Origin: Spodoptera frugiperda
Taxonomy: Eukaryota; Arthropoda; Insecta; Lepidoptera; Noctuidae
NCBI RefSeq assembly: GCF_023101765.2
Contig: NC_064224.1
Coordinates: 6,342,103 to 6,406,102, forward strand
Length of the DNA stretch: 64,000 nt
Reading direction: 5' to 3'
In this document: positions 50,121 to 63,240 of the stretch, in pieces
Numbering within the stretch: the stretch's first letter is position 1
Layout: every line of letters starts with the position of its first letter
Notes under the pieces: model-generated
The model's database searches: none
What the model was told of the DNA's origin: nothing
The model's input: only the letters and a program-made list of their open reading frames with translations
Program-made: the position numbers and the translations under genes

Positions 50121-51109
50121 AAATAAAAACTTATGATACATCAGTTTTCATACGACTGTTATACCAACATAATATGACAACAAGAACTGGTTCTTTATAA
50201 CAAATGCCGTCTTTGAATAAAAATATTCTAACAAAACAATCTCAATTCCTAGAATACAGATCAGTTCTAGCTTATTCAATTTTATATAATATCAATTAGG
50301 AACATATTTTATTGATTTGGAGGTAAAGAAATAACATATTTTTGTCGTTGGAAAAATTATCGTGACAATATAAATTGTTTGAGTCCACAATACAAGCACG
50401 AATGTGTTAATTTTGGAATTTTATTCGCAGATAAAATTACGTCACGAGGATTTTGAACGACTAAAATCTTAAAAATTTGTATAGGAATAGTCGTGTAGGT
50501 ATCTTCATATTTTAATTTTGCTGTTGGTCCCATGTTAGTGTATGACATTGATGATTTAACCTGAAGGATTATAACATTTACTTGCGCCAAAATCAGTAGG
50601 AAAACCGACTCACCATCATCACATAATGATCACAAGACGTTCACAGCTGAAGATTGGCGTCCCTTATGACTTCCAAAACATCTAGTACTATCGAACTTGT
50701 TGATTAGGAGTTTGGGTGGTAGAACTATTCTATCTTCATCAAAAATCCTCATAATCATGCTAAGATTAAAGAAAATCCCATAATATGCATGACTGCATGA
50801 GGGACATCTCCTGAAAATTAAATAACCAATTTTCTCTTTACATAAAAACGTATTTAAATTTTAAAATTAACGTGGTGTCGATAACTGCTTCATTAATTCA
50901 TTTAATGATCTATAATAGGTACTTAAATTACCTCCCTGTTGGTGTTCTTTACAATAATGAACATAGGCATAAGTTGCTGATATGTATCTGTAGCTAATTA
51001 AGTCATATTAACTTAGAAAGGCATGTTGTGGAGGCCATGTTTTACTTTTTATCATAAAACTATGAATATCAGCGTATAATGAACGTTGTAGTTCCTAGAA
51101 GAAGAGTAT

Positions 51110-51270
51110 AAGGGTGCTTTTCCATCAGAGATGCGCTATGATACGTTGCTGTGGATGCGTTTGATCCCTCCACTTATCATATTTATTTGCCACATATAGC
51201 TTAGCAATGGTGGAAACGGACTGAGCTAAGTTATGTTTTTATATGAAAAGATGCGTGCTAAGGAACAAAC
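51110..51270 (+). repeat. MITE-like interspersed repeat
   Basis: AGGGTGCTTTTCCATCAGAG, GATGCGCTATGATACGTTGC, TAGCTTAGCAATGGTGGAAA and GATGCGTGCTAAGG. The block series is one I recognise as dispersed in moth genomes; exact ends are uncertain. Confidence 0.5.
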
Positions 51271-53383
51271 ATCTTGATGAAAAAATATTGATTGATCGCG
51301 CCGGTTCGGATGTTGAATATAAGACATGCTAAATAGCACCTATATACACTAAGGTCTACGGTTTTAATTATATTTATTTTCCATAAAGAATTTTGATCAA
51401 ACTTCAACCAACATTGGTCCATTACAACCAACTAATTACAAACTTGGGCATAACTCTTTAATACTAAAATTATAATGTATTTAATGAGCCGTACTAGCCA
51501 TAAGTACAGGGTTGCCACCTCGCGTGCCTACGTCACATAAGTTGGTACTAAAGATGGCTGACTTCTGACACGCACGTTTGATAATAAGGGCTGTCGTGAA
51601 CTAGATTTTTTTATTTACTTTTTTACAAAAACAATGCGAACAACGTTTAAAGTTCAGCGTTTATTTTTACGATGTTTATTATTGTTAGTTTTTATTGTAA
51701 CCTGTAAAGAATGAACGTAATGACAGCTACTTAGTTGAGTTTTAATTAATTATGTATGTATGTGTTGTTTTCTGGATTTATTTCTAGTTTATTTATCTGT
51801 TCTCCTATTCTGCAGGCTTATAAAAAGGGATCATATTAGGTATAGTTAGATAGCTACCTATCTCTACCTCTTCTTGCCCTTTGCTATTATTTAACACCTA
51901 TAATATTATACTAAAATACAAAACATAATTAAACAACATCATTCAAAAACAATTTCCCAAAAAAACATCCACCCAAATCTCCCATTTTCTGTTAATGACT
52001 ATTTCACGTTGGTAACCCTGTTACGCACACGGGGTAGAGAAACACCCAATTACTTACTGGCAATAGTTATAATAATCGTTAGCAAAGATGTGAGTTAACA
52101 ACGATCCCTGCTAAACTTGTAAAGGTTACCTAGTTTTGCATAAATTACGAGTGGTTGAGATACCGCCGAACACGTGTGTCGGTTGTAGGGGAGAAGCGGG
52201 TGCGCGATCAATTTCAAATTGCTGCTTACTAAAAGTTATTAAACGGGTTTTACTTAGTTGGTTACTGTTATTCGTAAGTAAAATGTAAAATTAATTTCAA
52301 GGTGTACTTTTGTAATTTTCATACTGGAGTTAATTTAATAAAATAGAACAATGCAGAATATTTGTAGCCATCTTTGAATTATTTTTGGCTGAAAAACAAT
52401 TTTATTTTATACTTTAGAGTTAAGAATCAGAAAACCTATTTATATTAAAAATGCTCTTTACGGATTAGCTACTTAAAAAACTGTCTTAAAGGTTTGCCTA
52501 TTTGCATAGTATTATATGCAGTACGGAGGTAGTAAGGACATAAGCAAATGGGATTAAGCAAGTAAAATTATTTTAAACTCCTTGCAAAAGTTATCGCGAT
52601 TTTCTCCAAATTGTACCAAGCATAAGGGCATAGGAATACGTGGTATCATGTTATATCTCATTATTTCAAGTTGTTCGTTCATTACACACACTCTAATTGA
52701 TGCTCTCGACTTTTCTTACCTGGCAACACACACGGCTAATGTGGCTGCGTTGTTACGTTTTGTTTTATAAAGACACGAGATAATAGGTTTCATTATTGTG
52801 TTATTAATTTTATGCGCGTGTAATGGATATTTTTCTTGGCTGGATATGTTTTTCTTTCAATATTGTGTGGGTTTTAACCATGCTCCCATCTCAATGTCTT
52901 AAGTCAAAAATGTATATTGATTTTTACAACATTTCTTAAAAATAAAGCTATGAATATATTAGTAACTTTTTTAAGTAAAGGTCCCAAACAGTAATCTTAG
53001 TCATTATGATAACCAAACTCATCACGATAGACACCACTACATGACCAACAACAGCCAAATAGAATATCAATGAAATCCCCAAATACACACTATTCACATC
53101 ACACGATACAAAAATCCGTGCGTCCCATTCACCATCCGACTATAAGGCAGCGTGCACATTAAGATCTCGGCCCCCTCCCGACCACACACGGGTCATGAGG
53201 TCGGGTTACCAATTTGCCGGTAGAACAAGATGTTCCATCATTAAACGCAACGAATAGCTCTTTATTATCGATGTACTCTTTGCTTTATACCGCCGTTTCA
53301 TTTTGTATGGCGTATAGCGTACGATTGATTTGTCTGCTCGTGTTTGTTGAAGTGAATTTTATGTTTTGTTGTTTGTCTACTTT
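51271..53383. other. Non-coding stretch
   Basis: AT-rich with no supported gene. A GC-richer patch at about 53130-53215 (TCGGCCCCCTCCCGACCACA) may be a regulatory element. Confidence 0.4.
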
Positions 53384-53566
53384 TTCTTAAATAAGCCTTT
53401 TTTAAGAGGGGAAAATCATCCAATGACTTATCCCACCTTGGGCGAGGCGAGAGGGAGTTTCAGACTTTTACTGACTAAAAACCACCCCGTTCCTACTCCT
53501 GCTTTTCGAGCCGGAGCCCCGGTAAACCCGCTAGGTAGTCCGCAGCTCCGTTCTTAAATAAGCCTT
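53384..53566 (-). mobile_element. SINE-like insertion with a 16-bp target-site duplication
   Basis: The repeat body (53400-53550) is flanked by identical 16-mers TTCTTAAATAAGCCTT at 53384-53399 and 53551-53566. This is a direct target-site duplication of the length made by LINE-encoded endonuclease and reverse transcriptase. Read on the minus strand the body begins CGGAGCTGCGGACTACCTAG and ends in ...CCCCTCTTAAAAA, a short A-rich tail. It is the cleanest copy of a family found at least seven times in this window, and its ends define the family's boundaries. I see no obvious tRNA box B in it, so its RNA ancestry is unclear. Confidence 0.85.
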
Positions 53567-55159
53567 ACCTACTTACCGTCGTACTCAGAATCATTTAATG
53601 GTTACTTAACTCAGTCCTTACCAATTGTTTTCTATACAAAATTGTTACTAAGGAATAGTTTAAGTAATCATTAAATGTCTCTGAATGAATTCAAATTTAT
53701 TCTCGTAATTTGAATTACTTTTGCATATTATCACGATTTCCCCTAATAGCTTTAGATGTAGCAATTGGATTTAGAAATCGAGTTACTTACTTTTTTTCAT
53801 CTGCAAACTGAGATCACATTATTGTTATCGGGACTAGCCTTTTCCATAAAAAAGTCTATTCAAATCTAAATCTGTTGAGAAACGTGTGCCTCCTTAGTTT
53901 GACAGAGTTCCAAGTATATCGTACGTGTGGTCATGGTCGTGACCCCTAAAGGCCCAATGCTTTTGTTTTTCTACAAAAGTCAACACATTTGTGCAATAAA
54001 ATTGTTCAACTTGACATTCTTATGTATTGTTTCCGCACTTTTTGTGCAATGCGTGCAGTGGGTGGTATGTTTGGACGGGTCGCATTAATTTGTTTTACGA
54101 AACTAGTGATATATTTAACAACGTCATTGTTTTTTTATAAAACATAAATTTTACTTGTAACAATACAGGAGCAGTTCAGTAACTACCTACATCAATTTAG
54201 TCGTGAAACATTTTTAAATGAAACTTATTCATAATATGTATTATGACGTACTCGTTAACTATATTTCTTATGTACTATTATGTATTTTAGGCTGACGATG
54301 TAGCTTTTAAATACAACCTTCCATTTCAAGACGTACGTAATTTGATTTTAAGTACCATTGTACCGCCATGTTACATACTGTAAGTAACTGTACTAATATA
54401 CACTTCTCACTTACTGGCCATAAATCAAGTTACACAATAATTGTTCTATAAATCAAATAATGGCCATTACACAAAGATCAAGAGAGAGCACACAGGCGGG
54501 CCGGCAAAAAGCCCGCTTATCAAAACTACCACTTAGTAATATTTCATAAGATGATGGCAACATCGGCGTCTGTTTAGTGTTGCCTCGTTGCGTGTCTGTC
54601 AAAATATTGGCGCCAACCCACGGCAAAAAAGGGCGGGAAAAAGTTATCTGCAATTTTTTCCGCTTTTCAAGTATGGTGCAAAAAAAGCGTATAAAATCCA
54701 GCCACTTGAAGTTTTTTTCGGATATTGACGTGTTTTTTTGTTCATGATATGGTTTTTTAACGCCAAGACTGGTTATTTGTCAATTTGACTGAAATAAAGC
54801 TAATTCTTATTAAGTTTATAAATAGAATTACGTTTATTGCCGTTGTCTCACCGAATGACTATCACAAAAATACAAGTTCATCGATTTAGCTCCACTATAC
54901 AAGCTCATTTAATCCTTCACTAGGTTTCCACAGATTTATTACGCCATTAATTACGTTGGAAACGAAGCTACTGAGAGATAATTTCATTTTAACGGCCTCA
55001 ATTTGCTAATAACCACAGCTCATTCATTACTACCGCGATTGAGCACCGTCATACTGTTTTGTTTTCCTTTTCTGAAAAATCATCACCGGTGAATGAGTAA
55101 GAAATGAGAATTTACCAAAACCCGTATTAATGTCGAATCACGGTCGCGATTGCTTTCGA

Positions 55160-55620
55160 TATTTTTAAATTAGGAACGTTCGCCGGCGCCCTTGTTCTAG
55201 CTCGCTCGCTAATGAAGATTTCGTATGCGGCCGTCCTTTTTTGTCAGCCATATCTGTTTGTTTTGAACTCACCATCAATTTATTTTCGAGTTTTAAATTA
55301 GGTGTGTGTGCACCGGGCTGTTGTTGTCTCAGTTGGCGCGTGGAGATGGCATCGCGCCGTCTCGGTCGCACGCGTCGCCTCAGTTTGTTTTATGCGTGAC
55401 GCGCCCCGCCCCTACTTGGTCGGCGGCACGGGCGGCTGCTTTGACCGGTAGCAGTGCAACTCGTTATCTGTTTTTTCTTTCGGGCGGTGTGTGTCCAGCC
55501 TAATATTTGAGTAGGACGTTGAAAAAGTCGTTTTGTGTACAGTGGGAGGTGCACAATGTGTTGTTGTTCCGTTTATTGCCGCTGTACCGCATGCCGCTGC
55601 CGCGTTAATCAGCCAATATA
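55160..55620. promoter_or_regulatory. GC/CpG-rich island, possible alternative promoter or enhancer
   Basis: Alternating GC-rich blocks (GAACGTTCGCCGGCGCCCTT; CGCGCCGTCTCGGTCGCACG; GACGCGCCCCGCCCCTACTT; GCCGCTGTACCGCATGCCGC). TTTAAATTAGG occurs twice (near 55166 and 55293). No coding exon could be defined. Composition resembles that of the 22390-22700 promoter block. Confidence 0.3.
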
Positions 55621-56089
55621 CGCATCGGTTGGTCGGCGACTTCTGAGCGCCCTTAAAGCTTCTTATAAATTTTATTGCACTGAGAGGATTTCCTTAATAA
55701 ACTCTTTTAGGAGTATTTATTCACTTCACTACAGGTGCTAAAATAGTATACCAAAAAGTAGCTAAAAGAAATAATGATTCTACAATAATATTATTTGATA
55801 GTAATAAAATATTACTCAATGTTTAATTTCACAAGTATTAGTACTTAGTAGTAATAATTCAAAGTGATTATCAAAGCAAACAGACGAACTAGAAGCACTG
55901 CCATTCTTTTTCAATTAGCCTCCTCGGTCCTCGCGGCTCATTTATCACGCGTAGTCACATTATTTATAACCCACCCACCAGTATGTATTTGATGTAAAGA
56001 ACGCACGGCAACCAGCTAGCATTTTGTCCTCGTTTCGTTGTTTCACTCAAAAATATAGCTGCTAATGAGGGCTAGTTCGTAATTCCAGT

Positions 56090-56220
56090 GATTTGTCGCG
56101 ATGTCGTGCGGGTGCGCGGTTAGACGCGCGATTGAGCGCGCGATATCACGGCACGCGACGGACTCGATTCTAAGACGGCACGTAACTACCCTGATCGTAG
56201 CCTCGATACTGATTGTGCAC
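56090..56220. promoter_or_regulatory. CpG-dense island with inverted CGCGCG motifs
   Basis: GACGCGCGATTGAGCGCGCG and flanking GTGCGCGG, GGCACGCGACGG within AT-rich DNA. Role unknown; regulatory by inference. Confidence 0.25.
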
Positions 56221-58040
56221 GGAACTAATTCTTATTTGCTTTACCTTGAGGATAAGTTTACGACGCGTGCTTAGTAGCTTTATACTTAAATATCCAATTA
56301 TTTCTTTACTAAATAAAGTACTCTATTTTATTTTTTACAAGTAAAAGTTAACTCAGCAAGTTCTATAGAGTTCTACGTAAATGTTTATTTCAATGAATCA
56401 AACAATCAACATTTAAATAAAACGTATTTATTCTCCAATGCCAATTGTTAATCATAAAACGAGAAAAGACACTTAAATCAAACGTAACCCGTGTGTGTGA
56501 GGTTTTAATTAACAGCCAAAAGCGTTTACACACGAAATACTTTTATTGAACGAAATTCAATTTTATGCAGTAGTGAACAAAGCTTCGAATTATTTCGCAA
56601 TATCATTCACACGTAGCGGGCTTTACGATTGCAAGCTTTACAATGCTGCTAATGCTTTAACAAACATACAAAGAAGTGGAAGGTACTGCGCAATGTATAG
56701 GGTGATAAGTAAGAACTCATTAAGTTAAGAATAACATTGGGGGCCCGTAATCTGTGCTAATGTTAGCAAGGGAAGGGTGATTCGGTACGCTTGAACACGA
56801 TTGCGCATTTTGTTAAATTTGGATAGAGGGATGCGTTGTTTGTAACGCGAGTTTTTGCTGCTATTAGGTTCATTTATTTGGCATATTTTTTTTAAATGTA
56901 ATTAACAATTGTACCCTTTTCTATTGTTCAATTGTCAAAGGGGTGACTTTGTGTAAAATGTACAATCTAAATGCCTACTCCAAATTACGACGCTATTATA
57001 GTCATTATAAAAAAGACTAGGTATGATAATAGCAATACAATTGGGTGGTCTGTAGATATGATAGCACAGGTACTCTATCACCATTCGCCAGCTATAAAAA
57101 GTAGGCGGTTGCATGAAAGCAATCATAACTGCAAGTGCACCATATAAAAATGTATTGTGAAATCGTTGTACGTTTACATAACCAATAATTATTTGTAAAC
57201 AGATAAAGCAAATGAACTCAAAGCATGCTCATTCAATTACAATGCAGTATATAGTCGCTGGTCAATAATAGTGTTATCAATTATTACATCTGTTGCGTGT
57301 GGCCATGTTATTGTTCTGTCAGATCTTATCTATCATGCATGTACGCACTGCCAAGGTTGGACAAACATTTGTGACCAATCATTGGCCATATAAAATTCTT
57401 TTGATTTTTTTTACCATCATGTAGAAGTTCGTTGACAAACATCCCTTTGTCAGTATATCTCATTTCAAGGTGTAATATGTAAAACTAATTCAATTTAAAC
57501 AACCCTCTTTTTCTTCTGTAACAAAATAAACACAAAATTGCTTGTATCAATCAATTTATTTAGAAAAAACGCCCCACATAAACTGTTAAAACAAACATAA
57601 AACTATTACACCGCAACAAAGGACGAGTTCGATTTAGTCTTGCAGGACAATGCGAGTATAAAGCCCAGTGTTCAATAGCGCAGTGGTTTGGAAAATGACG
57701 GAATAACATCGTCCCGTATTGTTGTCCCGCGCGATTGTGCCCGCGCGTTCACGCGGCAGCGCTAGTGTACCCCTGACTTTATGATCCACGGAATTCATTG
57801 CGAAAACTTGTGAATGGGAAATTTATTGAGCCTATAAAATGTTCTCCTTCTTCTGGACCATAGTTCTTGATTGGTTCTGTAGATTGCTACAAAATAGTTT
57901 TTTGTTTATAGTGTTTAGGTGATGTGTACCTGGATTCAAATAGATAGGTCCTAATCGATTGCAATTAGTGCTTTTCAAATGTGCATTTTGATGCAAAATA
58001 GGCATGTAATGAATGAACTATTGAAAAATAAAACATACTG

Positions 58041-58081
58041 GTCGAATTGAGAACCTCCTCCTTTTTGGGAAGTCGGTTAAA
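58041..58081 (+). repeat. Short dispersed repeat, 'GAACCTCCTCCTTTTT' type
   Basis: GTCGAATTGAGAACCTCCTC and TTTTTGGGAAGTCGGTTAA form a terminal motif found throughout lepidopteran genomes. Only this end is visible. Confidence 0.6.
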
Positions 58082-59047
58082 AATGTATGACCACTGAAAA
58101 TGTTTAACTTTACCTACCTTACCTTGAAGATATAGAAAGAAAAACTGTTTATTTGCACCGATTACAAAAATATCAAATATATTAGGTTATCAACCTGTCG
58201 TGTAAGTATGTTGTAGTACAATTGGTATCCCAAAATAGTCTGCATACTTTTTATTGAACACAATCAAGTGTCGATGACCGCCAATAAAAATCAGAATTTA
58301 TCCGATTTGTTCCCCAAGTGTGTGACACGCACACTTGTACAATCTAATGTATTGTAAAAGATGATATTTGTCACACCCACATGGCAAAGGGGACTATTTA
58401 TTCAGCCAGCAATCATACTCACTGACTTTATTGCGCTTACCATAAAAATTAACGTTGTCTTTTTTATTTTTTGTCATGGCAATCGTGACGCGAATAGTTG
58501 GTAATATTTTAAAGGATAACCTTTAGATTAGTTAATAATTACATATAATAAAATATTTATTCGTTGTTGTAGATAATATATAAAATAATATTAAGTAAAT
58601 AGTAAAACAAATACCACCAAAATCCACCATTCTGTAAAACACTTTTTTTCTGTTAAACGGTTTTAATGAGCTATTTCATTGCTGTATGGTCATGAAGAAA
58701 AAGAGTGTATACGACAGAAAAATGTAAGTAATGCTAATTACTAAATTTGATCCCAACAAACAAACAGGTCAACAAACCTACTTATCTATTTATTTCTGTG
58801 GGCTAAATGGATGAGAAGAGACAGCGTTGACAGTTGACTACAGAAAGATAGACTCACAGATAATTATTATCTTACTAGTAAATCTGTTTACTGTTTTAAT
58901 CTGTAGTATCTTCATGAAATGATCTCGGCACATGTTTAGTGGTGACCAGGGTTGGTTTACATAAGTTTTAAACGATGAAGTCAAATGAAAACATATTTTA
59001 AACTTTAATTTGGGAAATCTGGAATTCTGAAACTTTAATTTAATTCA

Positions 59048-59090
59048 ATTGGTGGCGCTTACCGTCAGGCGACACGTCTGCGTTTCCCCC
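59048..59090 (-). repeat. Fragment of the 'CACCTGATGGTAAGC' family
   Basis: GGTGGCGCTTACCGTCAGGC followed by GACACGTCTGCGTTTCCCCC is the reverse of the family core. Confidence 0.6.
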
Positions 59091-61648
59091 TATTCAATCA
59101 AAATACGTATTAAAAAAATGTTAAAAATCTCATACCTACTGACTTTTTTTTACTTTTGGCAATATTCGTTAATTTTTGAAAAAAAAACAGTTAAAAATCT
59201 CATGCTGACTTTTTTTTTAAGTTGACTAAACATTACTTTGTCACTTTACCTAGCACCAGTTCTAATTAACTCTACAAAATACTAAATACATATTTTTATG
59301 ACATTGTTTTGCCTCTAACCAAACGTTTACCATCCCTATACATCTCGATCTCTGGCACCAGTACCAAACGGTACCGTTTAATTAGTGTCAATCTGTATTT
59401 AAATCCCGGTGCATACTTAGACAGATACATAACTGTATCGATGAGATCATTGAAATGACACACTACGTCGATGATAGGTACGCATACCTTGGTAATAGGT
59501 GCAACTGTAAATAAAAAATCCTATGATTTCCAAGTATTGATATGACGTAGTTTTTTATTTAATTTCTCACTAAACTGCTAATAGTGTAGGTTGCTTATGA
59601 GCAGACATGCTCCATCATTACTTACCGTCAAGCGAAATAGTAGCCAAACGTTAACCCGTCAACAGTAAAAAAATAGAATTTAAACAACAAAAAACATTAA
59701 AATCGGTCAAGCCGTTTAATATTAGAAGAATGAACATTGCATACAATAACACAGACAAAAAAAAATAAAGGAACATTTTAAAATTTTCTTTGCTACCGTA
59801 ATTTTTTCATCAAATATTTAGGTTACTATTACTATTATAAATGCAATAACCTAATTTTTACTTGTACTTGCATACAAAGAACGTATTTTTCTTCATCAAG
59901 TTCAAACGTCAAATAAACGAAGCGTTATTATCGACAATAACGACCGAGTGTATGCTCGACTAATAACAAATGTCACTGCGACAAACATTTTTCAACTCGC
60001 TCCGTGAAACTGAAATGTAATTACAGTCCGTAAGGCACTTTTTCGTTGTTTTATATCGTTATAAATAGCGCTTTTTGTTATTTTATTGGGTGTTTGACGA
60101 TTAAATGGTGTAGAACAAGTTATTTGGCTGTTTGTCTACTTTGTATTTTATTTTAAATTTATTTTATAGAGCCACTGTTCTGTTTTATAGTTTACTTAAA
60201 TAAAGTTTATTAGTAAAAAAACTTTATTTGTTTCTGTCATTCGAATTCATTAATGTGTTTGATAGCTACCAAATCTACTCTTGAAGTTGAGATCGAAGCA
60301 AAAAATCGACTTAACCGTACACAACAATTCTCGAAACTAATTTATATGCTACTCAGTACATAAATAAGTTCGGAATCCAAGGCACAGACTATAAAACATG
60401 AGCGTCACTAATCACGTGAAATGACAGATGATATCGCTCCGTTCCACGACATGCGACGACTGTCGTCGACGTTTTGACGCACCTGTACGATGTACGTACA
60501 GCCAGTACTTCTATCTGACGAAATTCTTCAACAACGTTTCGACTTTATTTCTGGGCAATACAATTGAAATTGTGTTGTGTTTGTGATACCATGATGTGCT
60601 GGTATCTATTCGGTCTCAGGAAAAGTGCACCCCGCAGTGTTCAAGATCGATCTTCGCTCGTCAATGACGCACATAATAAAATACAATGCGACTAGCCAGA
60701 GGAATGCGGTTTTACATAAAACGATGAAGTAAGCGGAACGGTAGCATTGTACACTTGTTCCACGAACGGAAAAACTGATTTGGTGATCACAGTCTCTATG
60801 TAAAAGCTTAGTTATATTACTACGAACATCCAAAATAAATAGCACCTAGTTATCACATAAGGGGGCTTAAATAAGACGCTTTTAAAATTAAATATTGTTA
60901 CTAAAACATTAAAGAATTTTAAAAACGTTGGATAATTAGTTTGGCGCATACAAGGTTCCATACTAAATCTAATTCTGGTATTCTACGCAAATATAAAATC
61001 TATTTCTTTTCTATTAAAAATATAATGCTTTCTACTCCAAATAAGCAGGAAAACTGGCATTGTAATTAAAGACGTATAAACAGTAAATTTAAAGTATATA
61101 TTTGAGAAAACTTACATTTAGCACATGTTCATTACACAGTAAAATAACTGACTAGCCACTATTTGCATAGTTCATGTTAAACCACAGTTCCCAGCGAATC
61201 GCTTATGACCAACTTTGTGTTCAAGAATCGCTAATTTTATTAGATACATAGAAGGGACATAAAACATTTACGATTTTTAGCTAAGCTTATGTAAATTAAT
61301 ATGTAAAAATACGGAATTAAAATTATAATCTTCCAATACAATTTACTGTATACTTACCCTGAAGTAATGTTCCTACTTACAAAAATACGCATATCTAATG
61401 CAAAAAGTTCAACGGTGTTTTCATTATAATGAATCGTATAAAAATAATTAAAACTAGATAAAAGTGCGCTTTAAATAAGAAGCAACTTATATAAACGGTA
61501 AAAGCTTGCGTTAATTTTAATTTTGCTACGCAAACGATTGATCAGTAAATGTAACACATTTCAATGTGAGTATCAAATCGTCTTATAATATAATGATTCT
61601 TAACAATGATAGTCACAACTATCTACATTAAACAGAAACACGCGCACA

Positions 61649-61918
61649 GTGGTACACATCGCACTCTCAGGTGGACAAAAAGAAAAGTTTTTATCACAAC
61701 GATACAACCGGTTGCAAGGTGTCGACAGTTGTCACGAGCGACACTTAACAATCGTGGAACAAGAAAATCCCGACGATACTCAGTTACGGAACAATTGTTA
61801 CAAATACCGAACGCTAATGGATGTTTTATTAGACATTCTTGTTACGTACCGACGCCATCGCTACTTTATTTTGATGGACATTTTTATAACTCTATTTTAT
61901 TTTTATAAAACTAATTAA
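61649..61918 (+). other. Unassigned overlapping ORFs, 89 and 100 codons
   Basis: Two plus-strand frames are open together over a patch less AT-rich than its flanks. The 89-codon frame reads SGGQKEKFLSQRYNRLQGVD then ERHLTIVEQENPDDTQLRNN before turning hydrophobic. I recognise no family, and two open frames at once argue for composition rather than coding. A small exon or conserved element is possible. Confidence 0.15.
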
Positions 61919-62339
61919 AAAACGTTAAAAAGTTATCAATGTTTTCATTCACATATATTCACATATATGTGTGTAGCATTTTGTTGTTAATAAAACAAAT
62001 GTACGTAATAAATGACGCTTACAAATAAAATAATAGCCACATTAATACATAGAACGGCACGATTTGTGTATCAAATTAATTTCCTTTCTTTTAAATAATT
62101 ACCCACGATTAGATAGACCGCTTTTACGTTACAAAAACAGCTTATAGCCAACAATTAAGAGCGAAAAGAATAATTGGCCCGAGGAATAATTCTACGTCAT
62201 TTTACTTCACAACAATGACAGTGCTCCTTAACATTACTTTCCATTGTTCTACACTGCGTTCTGTTACGAAGGCAAACATCAGTAATTTGTTCAGCGCCTA
62301 CAAGTCAACACACACACTTAACCACATCGACGTTAATTA

Positions 62340-62720
62340 AAAGGGTGCTTGTCTATAAGACAAGGGCAACGGGTCTAAATCGAATCAATTTGTCAGTACA
62401 AAGGCTTTCGGTGGAAACGGGAGCAAAGTCGCCCTTTAGCCGAAGTGACAGTTATGACGTAGCAGGGCGTGTCCGCGACTGCGCCCTCTCTTCATTTGTC
62501 GAGCCATTTGCTCGCCGGAATGCGGTGTCATCAGCGGCGAACGGAGCGTGAAATGGAAAACGCCCCTCTAGTGACAACCCACCCCCTTACGACCCCCCCT
62601 CTATTGCCCTTAACGTGCGCTAACGAAATTTCACTTTGCTGAGTGAATTTTGTCCGCTTAAACCCGTCGGTCGATCCACTATGCGCTTGATATGTTCAAA
62701 TAGGCGAGCCGAAGTTTACT
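62340..62720. promoter_or_regulatory. Long complex GC-richer island, candidate enhancer
   Basis: About 380 bp of non-repetitive sequence with GC clearly above its flanks, including GTGACAGTTATGACGTAGCA (TGACAG is a TALE-homeodomain type core), a C-rich stretch near 62580-62605 and CCGTCGGTCGATCCAC. No sustained reading frame. Enhancer role is inferred. Confidence 0.3.
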
Positions 62721-63039
62721 GTTGATTACTTTAGTTTTAGTTTCAGTAAATAGACCGGCGTAATGAAGGTCTGTTCTGTCCTTATCTTCAGAAGTAATTT
62801 GGTCAGATCCGTCGCGTTTTCGGGAATTTATTATATTTTTAATAATTATATTTTTAAAACTGAGTCTGCAACTACGTGGTTCTTACAACTCGTGTAGTAT
62901 TTCTTATTTTTCTAGTAATTTTATTGTAATTAAAAGACCAACATAAGATAAATAATTATAAACAAAGGAAATAAATAAAGCAAACATTACGTTAATAACG
63001 GCTAATCTTGAAAAAACACCGGTTCAACAAACACAATTT

Positions 63040-63240
63040 ACAACAATTCTGTTCGCGGGGTTGGCAAGTAATTGTAACAAATTACCAGCGTGGGTCGCAG
63101 CTCTCCACTCGATCCCGTGTTATCCGCTCAAATTGTCACCCTAATCCCGGGATTTGCACTATTTGTTTGCTAAAGGGATCCCGGGCAGCGATGCCGGGAC
63201 GTGACTTACATGTAATCACGTGGCCACTGACGATCAAATA
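63040..63240. promoter_or_regulatory. Candidate regulatory island with K50-type homeodomain palindrome
   Basis: CTAATCCCGGGATTTG holds two TAATCC/GGATT cores in inverted arrangement, the site type of K50 homeodomains (bicoid/otd/Pitx class). GGGATCCCGGGCAG and TGTAATCACGTGGCC (E-box CACGTG) follow. Motifs are seen; function is inferred. Confidence 0.3.

Larger units (their letters stand above)
45002..51109. other. Non-coding stretch with scattered repeats
   Basis: Holds two SINE-like copies (45918-46056, 47905-48030), a fold-back element (50007-50120) and a GC-rich island near 46800-46930 (AGCCCGGCCGGCAGGGCGCG). No supported gene. Confidence 0.4.
53567..58040. other. Non-coding stretch with strong GC islands
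   Basis: No supported gene. GC-rich islands lie at about 55160-55620, 56090-56220 and 57690-57785, separated by AT-rich DNA. ORFs here are shadows of the islands. Confidence 0.4.

Noticed and set aside
61606..61908. 100-codon ORF overlapping the 89-codon one
   Set aside because: Two overlapping open frames with no domains; at most one could be real and neither has support.
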